Origin: Myxococcus stipitatus
Lineage (GTDB): Bacteria; Myxococcota; Myxococcia; Myxococcales; Myxococcaceae
Assembly (NCBI RefSeq): GCF_037414475.1
Contig: NZ_CP147913.1
Location: 6,694,001-6,758,000 of the forward strand
Length of the DNA: 64,000 nucleotides
Direction: 5' to 3'
Shown: piece after piece, positions 44,371 to 52,480 of the stretch
How the letters are laid out: each line of letters starts with the position of its first letter
Position numbering within the stretch: position 1 is the stretch's first letter
Translations under genes and position numbers: made by a program
The notes under the pieces: generated by a model
What the model was told of the DNA's origin: nothing
Databases searched by the model: none
Seen by the model: only the letters and a program-made list of their open reading frames with translations

Positions 44371-45621
44371 ATGACTCCTCATCTCGGCCTCCCGGCGCGC
44401 CCTCGGGGTTGGGGCGCGCTCGCGCTGGCGAGCGTGCTCCTGTTGTCCGGCTGCGCGGGTGACTACGTGGCTCGCACGCGTGGTGTCCGCATGTCCTATC
44501 AGTCGGAGGACTATCCCAGCGCGCTGGCGGAGCTGGACGCGGTGGAGAAGGACGGCACGAACAAGGACGAGCTGCTCGTGCTCCTGGACAAGGGCATGGT
44601 GCTGCACTCCGCGCGCAAGTGGACGGAGAGCAACGCCGTGCTGGAGCAGGCGGAGAAGTTGAGCGCGCAGTTGGACGGGGTCTCCGTCAGCGAGGAGGCC
44701 GGGGCGCTGGTCACCAACGAGCGCCAGCGCGCCTACCGCGGCGAGGACTTCGAGAAGTTGATGATCTCCGTCATCCAGGCGCTCAACTACGCGAAGCTGG
44801 GGGATGACGAAGCGGCCATGGTGGAGGTGCGTCAGGTCAACGAGCGTCTCCAGAAGATGGTCACCGACGAGAAGAAGCCCTACGAGCAGCTCGCCATCGC
44901 GCGCTACCTGGGCGGTGTCCTTCGCGAGGACCAGCGCGACTGGGATTCGGCCTACATCGACTACGCGAAGGCGTATGAGCTGGAGCCCCGGTTGGGGGCG
45001 CTCATCGAGCCGCTCCTGCGGCTGGCCAAGTACACGGGCCGAGACCAGGTCTACGAGGAGCTCAAGGCGAAGTATCCGGACGTGGCCCATCCGCCGCTGG
45101 CGCGGGATGAGGCTCAAATCGTGGTCGTCGTGGAGGCGGGGTTGTCCCCGGAGAAGCACCCCGCGTCACGCAACCAGGATGGAGGCGGCATCATCGAGGT
45201 GCCCGCCTACCGGGACCGGGGCAGCGCGCCGATGGTGCGGGTGTCGCTGGGAGAGCAGGCGGAGCAGGCCGTGACGGTGACGTCACTGGCGGACGTGGCT
45301 CGGCTCCACCTGGACACCCGGATTGGAGGCATGCTCGCCAAGCAGATTGCCAGCGCGGCCGTGAAGGCCGGACTCGCGGCGGGCTTGGGCGCCGCGACGA
45401 AGAGCGAGGAGTTGGGTGTATTGGCCTTCGTCCTGCTCAACGCGGGGAACGCGCCGGACCTGCGTTCCTGGCTTTCCCTGCCCGCGGAGTTCCAGGTGGC
45501 GCGGTTCCGTGTTTCCGCGGGGAGCCACACGGTGCGTGTGGAGGCGGGGGGGCGGGTTTCCGAGCACGTGGTGAACGTCAAACCGGGTCGGGTGGGGCTG
45601 GTGGTGGTGCGACGCTACTGA
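44371..45621 (+). CDS. COG3014-like TPR lipoprotein
   Basis: 416 residues from ATG 44371; TTG 44365 is also possible. Lipobox VLLLSGCAG. TPR-like helices fill residues 40-230 (YPSALAELDAVEKDGTN; WDSAYIDYAKAYELEPRLG). A C-terminal beta domain follows, with IVVVVEAGLSPEKH and a Gly/Ala-rich KAGLAAGLGAATKS segment. This is the arrangement of COG3014 proteins encoded with LpoB and YcfL. The function is unknown but probably supports outer-membrane lipoprotein or peptidoglycan control. Confidence 0.8.
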   Translation: MTPHLGLPARPRGWGALALASVLLLSGCAGDYVARTRGVRMSYQSEDYPSALAELDAVEKDGTNKDELLVLLDKGMVLHSARKWTESNAVLEQAEKLSAQLDGVSVSEEAGALVTNERQRAYRGEDFEKLMISVIQALNYAKLGDDEAAMVEVRQVNERLQKMVTDEKKPYEQLAIARYLGGVLREDQRDWDSAYIDYAKAYELEPRLGALIEPLLRLAKYTGRDQVYEELKAKYPDVAHPPLARDEAQIVVVVEAGLSPEKHPASRNQDGGGIIEVPAYRDRGSAPMVRVSLGEQAEQAVTVTSLADVARLHLDTRIGGMLAKQIASAAVKAGLAAGLGAATKSEELGVLAFVLLNAGNAPDLRSWLSLPAEFQVARFRVSAGSHTVRVEAGGRVSEHVVNVKPGRVGLVVVRRY

Positions 45622-45652
45622 TGCGGCGGTTTTGTTGTAGGGTGCGCGCCCC

Positions 45653-46432
45653 ATGTCGGTCCTGGCCACGGTGGCCCTCTACTCCTTGGTGGTTGTCGTC
45701 GGCTCGCTCCTAGGCGCGTTGGTGGTGCTTTGGAACGAGCGCCCGACGCAACTGGTCCGCTTCCTGGCCTTCGCCGCTGGCGTCATGTTGGGCGCCGCCT
45801 TCTTCCACATGTTGCCGGAGGCGTACGAGGGCGGAGGCTGGTGGGCCTTCGCGCTGGTGCCTGGAGGCTTCGTCTTCCTGCTCGTGTTGGAGCGCTACCT
45901 GGTGGCGCACGCGGGTGAGGACGTGCCCGGGGACCACATGTCCGGCACGGGCTCGGGACACGGCGCCGAGGCGGGGCAGGTGCTCGGCCTGACGGCGTTC
46001 CTCGGGCTGTCGACGCACACGTTGTTCGACGGCATCGCGTTGGGTTCGGCGGTGGAGGAGGGCGTGGGGTTGATGGCGCTCCTGGCCATCGTCGCGCACA
46101 AGGTCCCCTCCGCGCTGTCGCTGGCGTCCATCCTGAAGACGGAGGGGCGCTCGAAGGGGGCCATCCTGCTGCTCGCGGTGCTGTACGGCCTGATGGTGCC
46201 CGCGGGCGCGTTGCTGTTCTTCGCGTTCGATGCGGTGCTGGCCTTCGAGAGCATGGCGCCCAAGGCGCTGGCCTTCTCCGCGGGCACGTTCCTGTACATC
46301 GCCGTGTCCGACTTGCTGCCGCACGTGCACCGGCATGGCAAGGACCAGCCGGGGCGCAACGTGCTGGCGCTCTTCGTGGGCCTGGCGCTCATGTTCGCGC
46401 TGGCCCGCATCATGGGGCACCCGGCGCACTAG
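45653..46432 (+). CDS. ZIP-family divalent metal transporter
   Basis: 259 residues, eight membrane helices. The metal-binding helices are clear: THTLFDGIALGSA (helix IV) and AHKVPSALSLAS (helix V), with a His-containing loop GSGHGAEAG between helices III and IV. ZIP proteins bring zinc, iron or manganese into the cytoplasm. Metal specificity is not predictable; no regulatory site is evident upstream. Confidence 0.9.
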   Translation: MSVLATVALYSLVVVVGSLLGALVVLWNERPTQLVRFLAFAAGVMLGAAFFHMLPEAYEGGGWWAFALVPGGFVFLLVLERYLVAHAGEDVPGDHMSGTGSGHGAEAGQVLGLTAFLGLSTHTLFDGIALGSAVEEGVGLMALLAIVAHKVPSALSLASILKTEGRSKGAILLLAVLYGLMVPAGALLFFAFDAVLAFESMAPKALAFSAGTFLYIAVSDLLPHVHRHGKDQPGRNVLALFVGLALMFALARIMGHPAH

Positions 46433-46593
46433 GCCGCCTGCCTGGCTTTTCGCGAGCGCAGAGCGCGCGTGGGGGCGAGCCCCTGCCCGGGAGGCCGCCG
46501 CGCCGATGCGAGACGCGGGGCGTGGACGCACCCTTGAGGAGACTGGACCCTGGTGGGTGAATGCGCGAGGTCCGGACAGGAGGCGGCCTCGTC

Positions 46594-47034
46594 ATGCTCA
46601 CCGTGGGCGACCTGATGACCCGCGACGTCATCACGTTGGAGGAGTCGGATGACCTGGTTCGCGTGGATGACCTGCTGAAGCTCAATCACATCCGCCACCT
46701 GCCGGTGGTGAGGGATGGGCGCCTGGTGGGGCTGGTGAGCCATCGGGACCTCATCCGCGCGCTGTCGCGTCAGTTGGCTTCCTCCAACGCCTCCGAGCCC
46801 ATCGCCGTCACGAGCATCATGTCTCGCGATGTGGAGGCGGTGCGCCCGGACCTGTCCGTGAGAGACGGCATCTACAAGCTCCTGGACCATCGCTTCGGGT
46901 GTCTGCCCGTGGTGGACGGGGACCGGCGGTTGGTGGGCATCATCACCGAGGCGGACTTCATGCGCATGGCGGCGCGGCTCCTGGATGCGGCGCAGACGCG
47001 GGGGAGCGAGGACGCGGGAGTCTCCGCTCATTGA
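46594..47034 (+). CDS. Tandem CBS-domain protein
   Basis: 146 residues from ATG 46594, 10 nt after AGGAGG; an upstream ATG at 46561 lacks such a site. Two CBS motifs: VGDLMTRDVITLEESDDLV with HIRHLPVVRDGRLVGLVSHRD, and SIMSRDVEAVRPDLSV with FGCLPVVDGDRRLVGIITEAD. Such small CBS pairs bind adenine nucleotides as energy or redox sensors. It lies 16 nt before the next gene, so the two are probably co-transcribed. Confidence 0.9.
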   Translation: MLTVGDLMTRDVITLEESDDLVRVDDLLKLNHIRHLPVVRDGRLVGLVSHRDLIRALSRQLASSNASEPIAVTSIMSRDVEAVRPDLSVRDGIYKLLDHRFGCLPVVDGDRRLVGIITEADFMRMAARLLDAAQTRGSEDAGVSAH

Positions 47035-47050
47035 GCGGGAGGACACGCTC

Positions 47051-48139
47051 GTGGATGAAGGACTCTCGGACGCGAGGATGGGGCAGGTGACGGCGGCGAG
47101 CTCCTCGCGCCGTCACGGCCTCTGGGGCTGGCTGCCGGGCGTGGTGCTGCTCGTGGCCTTCAGCGTGTTCGTGGTGGCGCGCTTCGGAGAGGAGAAGCAG
47201 TTCGCGCTCATGTTGAAGCGCGCGAGGCCGGAGTGGCTCTTGTGCGCCGCCGCGCTTCAAGTGCTCTCATACCTCATCATGGCCGCATGCTGGCGGTTGG
47301 TGCTGGGCATGGCGAAGGTGAAGCCGCCCTGGTTCCGCACCGCGGGCCTGTCGGTGATGAAGCTCTCGTTCGACCAGCTGGTCCCCACCGCGGGCATTGG
47401 TGGCTCGGTGGTGGTGATGAAGGGCCTTCAGAGTGAAGGCGCTCCTCCGCGAATCGCCACGGCCGCGCTGCTGGTGGACATGGTGTCGTTCTACATCGCG
47501 CATGCCATCGCGGTGGCCATCGCCATCGTGACGCTGTGGCTCCATGCGGCGCTGCATGCGGCCATCCTCGGGCTGGCCACGGCCTTCGCGGTGCTCGCGT
47601 GTGCGGTGCCGTTCGCCATCCTCTGGCTGACGCGGCATGGAGGGTGGAAGCCGCCGCGGTGGGCGCGTCGCATCCCCGGGCTCTCCTCGCTGTTGGAGTC
47701 CATCTCCCAGGTCCCTCCCGAGCTCGTGCGGGACCGGTGGCTCCTGGTGCGCGCCACCGCGTTGCAGTTGGGAGTCTTCGTCGCGGATGCCCTCACGCTG
47801 GAGTGCATGCTGCGCGCGGTGGGGCACCCGGTGGGCTTCGCGAATGTGTTCGCCGCCTTCATGCTGGCCACGCTGGTGATGACCCTCAGCATCATCCCTG
47901 GAGGCGTGGGGACCTTCGAGGCCACCGCCGTGGGGACGCTGGCATCGTTGGGGGTGCCGGTGGAGGTATCGCTGACGGCGGTGCTGTTGTTGCGGGGTTT
48001 CACCTTGTGGTTGCCGCTGCCCTTGGGCGTGGTGTTCCTCCATCGGATGTTGGGGATGCGGTTGGGCGATGTGATGGCGCGTCCTCGGAAGGAATCCGCG
48101 TCCGCGCCCGCGGTGTCGCCGACGCAGAGCCATGCGTGA
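47051..48139 (+). CDS. Lysylphosphatidylglycerol synthase-type membrane protein (flippase-like, UPF0104)
   Basis: 362 residues from GTG 47051, with GGGAGGA upstream. About eight membrane helices with the family segments LSFDQLVPTAGIGGSVVVMK near residue 110 and LVMTLSIIPGGVGTFEATAV near 275. There is no aminoacyl-transferase domain, so it is the flippase-like half only. Related proteins move or modify membrane lipids; the substrate is unknown. Confidence 0.85.
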   Translation: MDEGLSDARMGQVTAASSSRRHGLWGWLPGVVLLVAFSVFVVARFGEEKQFALMLKRARPEWLLCAAALQVLSYLIMAACWRLVLGMAKVKPPWFRTAGLSVMKLSFDQLVPTAGIGGSVVVMKGLQSEGAPPRIATAALLVDMVSFYIAHAIAVAIAIVTLWLHAALHAAILGLATAFAVLACAVPFAILWLTRHGGWKPPRWARRIPGLSSLLESISQVPPELVRDRWLLVRATALQLGVFVADALTLECMLRAVGHPVGFANVFAAFMLATLVMTLSIIPGGVGTFEATAVGTLASLGVPVEVSLTAVLLLRGFTLWLPLPLGVVFLHRMLGMRLGDVMARPRKESASAPAVSPTQSHA

Positions 48140-48213
48140 GGGCTGATACAGTTTGGCTTGGCTTTCGTCGCGAGGGACCTGAGGATGCGCGCCCCCTGAA
48201 GGGCACGGCACTC

Positions 48214-49098
48214 ATGGAAAAACGCACCGACTGGTATGAGCACCCGGAGTACTACGAGGCCATCTTCGGCACGGACACGGTGCGCGAGATGGACTTCCTC
48301 CAGGCGTTGAGCGCGCGGCATGGCACGGGAGGCTCCAGGTGGTTGGAGCCCGCGTGTGGCGCGGGACGGCTGGTCGAGGAGGCGGCCCGTCGGGGGCTGA
48401 AGGTCACCGGCTACGACATCTCCGAGGCGATGCTCGAACATGCGCGCAAGCGGCTGACGCCCGCGGAGCGCCGCCGGGTGAAGCTGGCTCCGTCCCGCAT
48501 GGAGGAGTTCTTCGTGCCGGAGTTGGAGGGGCAGGTGGATGTCGCGCACAACCTGGTCTCCACCTTCCGGTATCTCGACAGCGAGGCGGCGGCGCTCGCG
48601 CACTTGAAGGGGACCCGGCGACTGCTCAAGCCGGACGGGCTCTACGTGTTGGGCTTCCACCTCACCGACTACGCGAGGACGACGCCCGAACATGAGCGTT
48701 GGCTGGGGCAGGTGGGGAAGGACAAGGTGGTCTGCAACACGCACGAGGGATTGCCGGAGCGGCGGGCCCGGCGCTCACCCATGCGCAACCGGCTGCGAAT
48801 CACAGGGCCGGGCAAGGACTGGCTCATCGAGACCACGTGGTACTTCCGCACGTACGACAACGCGCAGGCACGCAAGCTCTTCCGTGCCGCGGGGCTGAAC
48901 GTCGTGGCCGAGTACAACTTCGACTACGACCTGGAGACACCCGAGAAGCGAGGCAGCCGCAGGTTGGACCGGGTCTTCGTGCTGAAGCCAGAGCCTGTCT
49001 CGGCCGATGCACAGCCGCGACTCGAGGCCCCCGAGGCCGGGCCGACGCCCGTGAAGAAGCGGGCCTCGGCGAAGACGCCTGCCCGTCAACGACGCTGA
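48214..49098 (+). CDS. Class I SAM-dependent methyltransferase
   Basis: 294 residues from ATG 48214; the longer frame upstream is a shadow of the preceding gene. Motif I WLEPACGAGRLVEEAARRG near residue 43, motif II KVTGYDISEAML and a motif-IV-like HNLVSTFRYLDSE. The C-terminal 40 residues are Lys/Pro/Ala-rich. The substrate is not predictable. It is convergent with the TfuA gene and separated by a hairpin, so probably not part of that system. Confidence 0.87.
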   Translation: MEKRTDWYEHPEYYEAIFGTDTVREMDFLQALSARHGTGGSRWLEPACGAGRLVEEAARRGLKVTGYDISEAMLEHARKRLTPAERRRVKLAPSRMEEFFVPELEGQVDVAHNLVSTFRYLDSEAAALAHLKGTRRLLKPDGLYVLGFHLTDYARTTPEHERWLGQVGKDKVVCNTHEGLPERRARRSPMRNRLRITGPGKDWLIETTWYFRTYDNAQARKLFRAAGLNVVAEYNFDYDLETPEKRGSRRLDRVFVLKPEPVSADAQPRLEAPEAGPTPVKKRASAKTPARQRR

Positions 49099-49112
49099 GC
49101 AGAGAAGGCGCG

Positions 49113-49137
49113 GCGGCCCCGGAGGCGCAGGGGCCGC
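49113..49137. terminator. Bidirectional hairpin between methyltransferase and tfuA
   Basis: Perfect 8-bp arms GCGGCCCC / GGGGCCGC with a 9-nt loop, between two convergent stop codons. Confidence 0.6.
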
Positions 49138-49153
49138 TGATGCAGGCCGGACC

Positions 49154-50506
49154 TCAGGCCCCAGCGCCGGCCTTCGCGAGGACGTAACACAGCTCCCGCA
49201 GCGCGGCCCGGCGCATGGAGGCCACGTCCGGGAAGCCCTCTTCCCGGGCGGCTTGCTCGAGTGCCCCTGGCACCATCCGGCCCTGGTGCTCCTCGAAGTA
49301 CCAGGCCCAGAGTGATGGCTCGGTGATGCCCGCGTCCTCGAGTCGCGGCATCGACAGCCCCGCCTCCTCGAGCACCGCCTCTTTGTCTCGTGCGCGGAGC
49401 AGCAGCTCACCGTACTGGCCCGTCAGTCGCAGGTGGTCCGCCAGGTGGCGCAGGACATCGGGCTCGAAGAGTGTCTCCACCCATCGCACGTGGGACTCAT
49501 CCCGGAGCAGGCGCTCGGGGTCGTCGACGTGTTGCTCTGCTTTCCACCGCTCGAAAGTCTCGGGGGTGAGCTGCCGCTCCTGGCGCAGCGTGGCCTCCGT
49601 CACGTGGAGCTCCACCGCATCGGGAACACGCCCCAGCCTCCGAGCCTCCTCCACCGCGAGCGCCCGCGCCATGCTGGCCCGCCGCGCGTCCTTCAGGCCG
49701 CCGCGCAGGCGCAGCTCATCGAGCAGTGCCTCCGGCGCCACGCCCTCCGAGGGGTTCCCCGTGGGACGCAGTCGCTGTCTGCCCGCGCGCCGCCGCGCTT
49801 CCTCCCAGGCATCCGTGTGTTGAAAGGGGAAGCGCGTCTCCTTCGGCGCAAGCCCCTCCTCGATGCGTGCCCGAATCGTCTGCAACATCGCCACGGCATC
49901 CGCGCGCTTCGCGTCCACCCGGCCGCGGGGCAACCACGCCTTGAGCGCCGTCAGCTCCACCTCGGGAAGTCCCTCGCGAGCACCTCGCGTCAACAAGGTC
50001 GGCCAGGCGCGCTCCACGTAGAACAGCGACTTGGCCAGCCGTTCGAGCCCGGCCCGCGTGCCATCGCTCACCACGCCGGCCGCATGTGCGGCCGACAGCG
50101 TGGCGCGGAGGTTCACCATGGCTTCGGACAGCGGGCGCCAGCCGTCCTCCTCGCTCGCGTGTGCCACCGCCACTTCGTCATCGTCCTCGAGCACGCCTCG
50201 ATGGAAGTCCTCGAAGATGGCGCCGACACCCTCCATCCCGAAGGAGACCAGCTCCGAGGCCCGCAGCGCACCCATGCTCGCCGCGCCGAAGACATGGATG
50301 CCTTCCGACATGGCCCAGAGGATCTCCTTGTGCCACACGGCGGGCACATGCTCGAAGAAGCCGTCGATGATGCCCAGGGCCACCGGCTTCTCGAGCGTCG
50401 CCCGGTAGATGTCCCCTTGCTGCACGGGAGGCAGATACACGGCCTCGAGCTCCTGGCGGGCGTCCTCGGGGCGCAGCGTGGGGCCGGTGAAGATGAACAC
50501 CCTCAT
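49154..50506 (-). CDS. tfuA: TfuA-domain protein
   Basis: 450 residues. The first 130 residues are a clear TfuA core: VFIFTGPTLRP, PPVQQGDIYRAT, GIIDGFFEHVPAVWHKEIL, HVFGAASMGALRASEL and DDDEVAVAHAS. The remaining 300 residues are helical and unfamiliar. TfuA proteins work with YcaO enzymes, supplying sulfur for thioamide formation in methyl-coenzyme M reductase and in some ribosomal peptides. Its ATG overlaps the YcaO stop (ATGA at 50503-50506), so the two are made together. It is the last gene of the minus-strand set. Confidence 0.9.
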   Translation of the reverse strand: MRVFIFTGPTLRPEDARQELEAVYLPPVQQGDIYRATLEKPVALGIIDGFFEHVPAVWHKEILWAMSEGIHVFGAASMGALRASELVSFGMEGVGAIFEDFHRGVLEDDDEVAVAHASEEDGWRPLSEAMVNLRATLSAAHAAGVVSDGTRAGLERLAKSLFYVERAWPTLLTRGAREGLPEVELTALKAWLPRGRVDAKRADAVAMLQTIRARIEEGLAPKETRFPFQHTDAWEEARRRAGRQRLRPTGNPSEGVAPEALLDELRLRGGLKDARRASMARALAVEEARRLGRVPDAVELHVTEATLRQERQLTPETFERWKAEQHVDDPERLLRDESHVRWVETLFEPDVLRHLADHLRLTGQYGELLLRARDKEAVLEEAGLSMPRLEDAGITEPSLWAWYFEEHQGRMVPGALEQAAREEGFPDVASMRRAALRELCYVLAKAGAGA

Positions 50507-51768
50507 GTCCCAATCCCTCGAATGATTCGCAGCGCGCGCGGCCCGGGGACATAGCCTGGAGCTTCATGCGTGGGCTCCAGCCCAGGGACCACCACGCGCA
50601 CCACGGGAATGCCCAGCTCGGGCTTCGTCAGCTCCACGGCGACCACTTGCGTCACACCCGCGGCGCGCAGCTTCGCCAGCACCCACGCGAGGTCTTCCTC
50701 CATGGTGCTCGCGTCCTGATGGGGCGCGTCCTGGAAGCGGCGCACCGGTTTCTCTTCTTGCAGCCGCTTCCGGAGCCGGTCCGCCGCCACCCCTTCTCGT
50801 GCCTCTTCATACGCCTTGCGGTGCAGGTCATCGCGAGCGCCGCAGATGCGAGTGAGCCGGCTCTGCGCGGCCTCCGTCAGCGCGCGCAGCAACGCCACTC
50901 CCCGCGAGGGGTGACAGCCCATGCCCCCGGCGACGGCGACGGGCCGCGGGGACTCGCGCTCCTGGTCGACGATGTAACAGGTGAACGCGGGCACACCCAC
51001 GTCGCTGGTCGTCTCCCAGACGCCCACGGCCACACCGGCACGTGCGTAGGTTTCCAGCACCTCGCGGCACGCGGAGTCATCCACCGACGACAGGTCCAGC
51101 CGCGTCCCTGCTTGCGCCTGCTCTCCGCGGACATGCCAGAGCGCGGTGGCATCCCGCTCCACCACTTCACACAGGCCATGCAGGGTGGCCTCGAGCACAT
51201 GATTCCCCGAGGCCAGCCCGTTGCTGCTCATGAGGAACGCGCCGCTCCCGGTGGGCAGGGGCAGCGTGAAGTCGGTGTGCACCAGGTCGAACGGCAGCCA
51301 CAGCGGGCCACCGCCCAACAGGTCCACGCCCTCCACCCACAGCATCCGCCAGTTGGGATGGAACAGGCTCACCGACAGGCGAGGCAGTCCCGCCACGTCG
51401 ACCATGGGCGAGCGGAAGCGCAGCTCGTTGTACGTGGCCAGCTTCAAGGGCAGGGTGATGTGCTCGGCGTGGAAGCCCTCCACGGACTCCATCAGTCCCG
51501 ATGCCTTCGCGGCCGCCAGCGTGAGCCCCTTGCCTTGGGACACCGCCAGCGAGCGCGCGTTGGGCCGCGTCACCATCACCACGGGAATGCCGAGGGTATC
51601 CAGGCCCGTGACGTTGGCGATGCGGGTGATACCGAGGACGGGCATCAGTCGCCGCACACGCTCCAGGGTCTCCTCGGGGGAGACCGTCCGGTGCGTGCCT
51701 TGGCGGAAGTGCTTGGCGGTACCGGGGGCGGAGCCGACGACGGGGGAGTCCACGGAGTCTGTGCGCAT
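50503..51768 (-). CDS. ycaO: YcaO-family ATP-dependent cyclodehydratase/thioamidase-like protein
   Basis: 421 residues. YcaO nucleotide-binding motifs are visible: KASGLMESVEGFHAE near residue 88, LEATLHGLCEVVERDA near 193 and ALTEAAQSRLTRI near 285. There is no Pro-rich C-terminal end as in azoline-forming enzymes; it ends YVPGPRALRIIRGIGT. YcaO enzymes activate peptide backbone amides with ATP, and those paired with TfuA typically install thioamides. The start overlaps the stop of the unrecognised gene upstream (TGATG at 51766-51770). No short precursor peptide gene was found beside it. Confidence 0.92.
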   Translation of the reverse strand: MRTDSVDSPVVGSAPGTAKHFRQGTHRTVSPEETLERVRRLMPVLGITRIANVTGLDTLGIPVVMVTRPNARSLAVSQGKGLTLAAAKASGLMESVEGFHAEHITLPLKLATYNELRFRSPMVDVAGLPRLSVSLFHPNWRMLWVEGVDLLGGGPLWLPFDLVHTDFTLPLPTGSGAFLMSSNGLASGNHVLEATLHGLCEVVERDATALWHVRGEQAQAGTRLDLSSVDDSACREVLETYARAGVAVGVWETTSDVGVPAFTCYIVDQERESPRPVAVAGGMGCHPSRGVALLRALTEAAQSRLTRICGARDDLHRKAYEEAREGVAADRLRKRLQEEKPVRRFQDAPHQDASTMEEDLAWVLAKLRAAGVTQVVAVELTKPELGIPVVRVVVPGLEPTHEAPGYVPGPRALRIIRGIGT

Positions 51769-52418
51769 CAGGGCTCGGTGCCAGGGATGGGAGGGCTGGG
51801 GTCCTGCTCGGCGGGACGCAGCTTGGTGCTCGGGGTATAGCTGAGGAGGATGCTGTTGAGGTTGAGCAAGAAGCAGGTGATGGGCTCGGCCCTCGACGCT
51901 TCGGGCGTCGCGCGGCCCTGGGCGGCTTGCTCGACGGGATACGGAACGTTGGGGATGTTGGCCACCACTGCTTCATTTCGAAGCAGCGTGTGCAGCGCGG
52001 GATTCAAGCGCTTGGAGTTGATGGGGAACTTCTCCGCCTTCATCCACATCTCCGTCGTCACCCAATAGACATGGCCGTCCGGTGCGAAGAGGAGCAGGTC
52101 CGACTCATCCACGGAGACCGTCGTCTTCGCCTCGAGCTGGGGCCAGCGGGCATCCTCGGACTTCAAGGTGGCGCACAGGACGGAGGGGACGGGCTCGGAG
52201 CGCACACCCTTCACCTCGACAAAGCAGGTATCCGGCTGCTTGACGATGACGATGGCGCCCTCGGGACCTTTCACGTGGAAGGTCACCTGGCTCGTCACGT
52301 TTCTCACCTCGCCGGGGTGACGCTCGGGAACGCCCATCACCATGAGGTTCGTGGTGAAGCCCTCCAGGATGTTCACCCGGTCCGGCTTGAAGAAGATGTA
52401 CGAGTATCGCTCCGCCAT
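51768..52418 (-). CDS. Unrecognised protein coupled to YcaO-TfuA
   Basis: 216 residues from ATG 52418, with GAGG upstream; GTG 52424 is alternative. There is no signal peptide or membrane helix. The first 125 residues look beta-rich (IFFKPDRVNILEGFTTNLMV; VTFHVKGPEGAIVIVKQPDT; VSVDESDLLLFAPDGHVYWV). The C-terminus is less ordered, with a PITCFLLNLNSILLSYTP segment and a Pro-rich tail. I do not recognise a family. One-nucleotide overlap with ycaO implies a dedicated partner: substrate, recognition subunit or chaperone are possible, none shown. Confidence 0.75.
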   Translation of the reverse strand: MAERYSYIFFKPDRVNILEGFTTNLMVMGVPERHPGEVRNVTSQVTFHVKGPEGAIVIVKQPDTCFVEVKGVRSEPVPSVLCATLKSEDARWPQLEAKTTVSVDESDLLLFAPDGHVYWVTTEMWMKAEKFPINSKRLNPALHTLLRNEAVVANIPNVPYPVEQAAQGRATPEASRAEPITCFLLNLNSILLSYTPSTKLRPAEQDPSPPIPGTEP

Positions 52419-52435
52419 GTGCACCTCGTGAGAGC

Positions 52436-52456
52436 GCCGCGGGGTCCACCCGCGGC
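52436..52456 (-). terminator. Hairpin between the kinase gene and the YcaO operon
   Basis: Perfect 8-bp stem GCCGCGGG / CCCGCGGC with a 5-nt loop, 25 nt past the kinase stop and 18 nt before the start of the 216-residue protein gene. It could terminate or attenuate read-through. Confidence 0.55.
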
Positions 52457-52480
52457 AAGGGAAGGGTGCATCCGCTCCGG

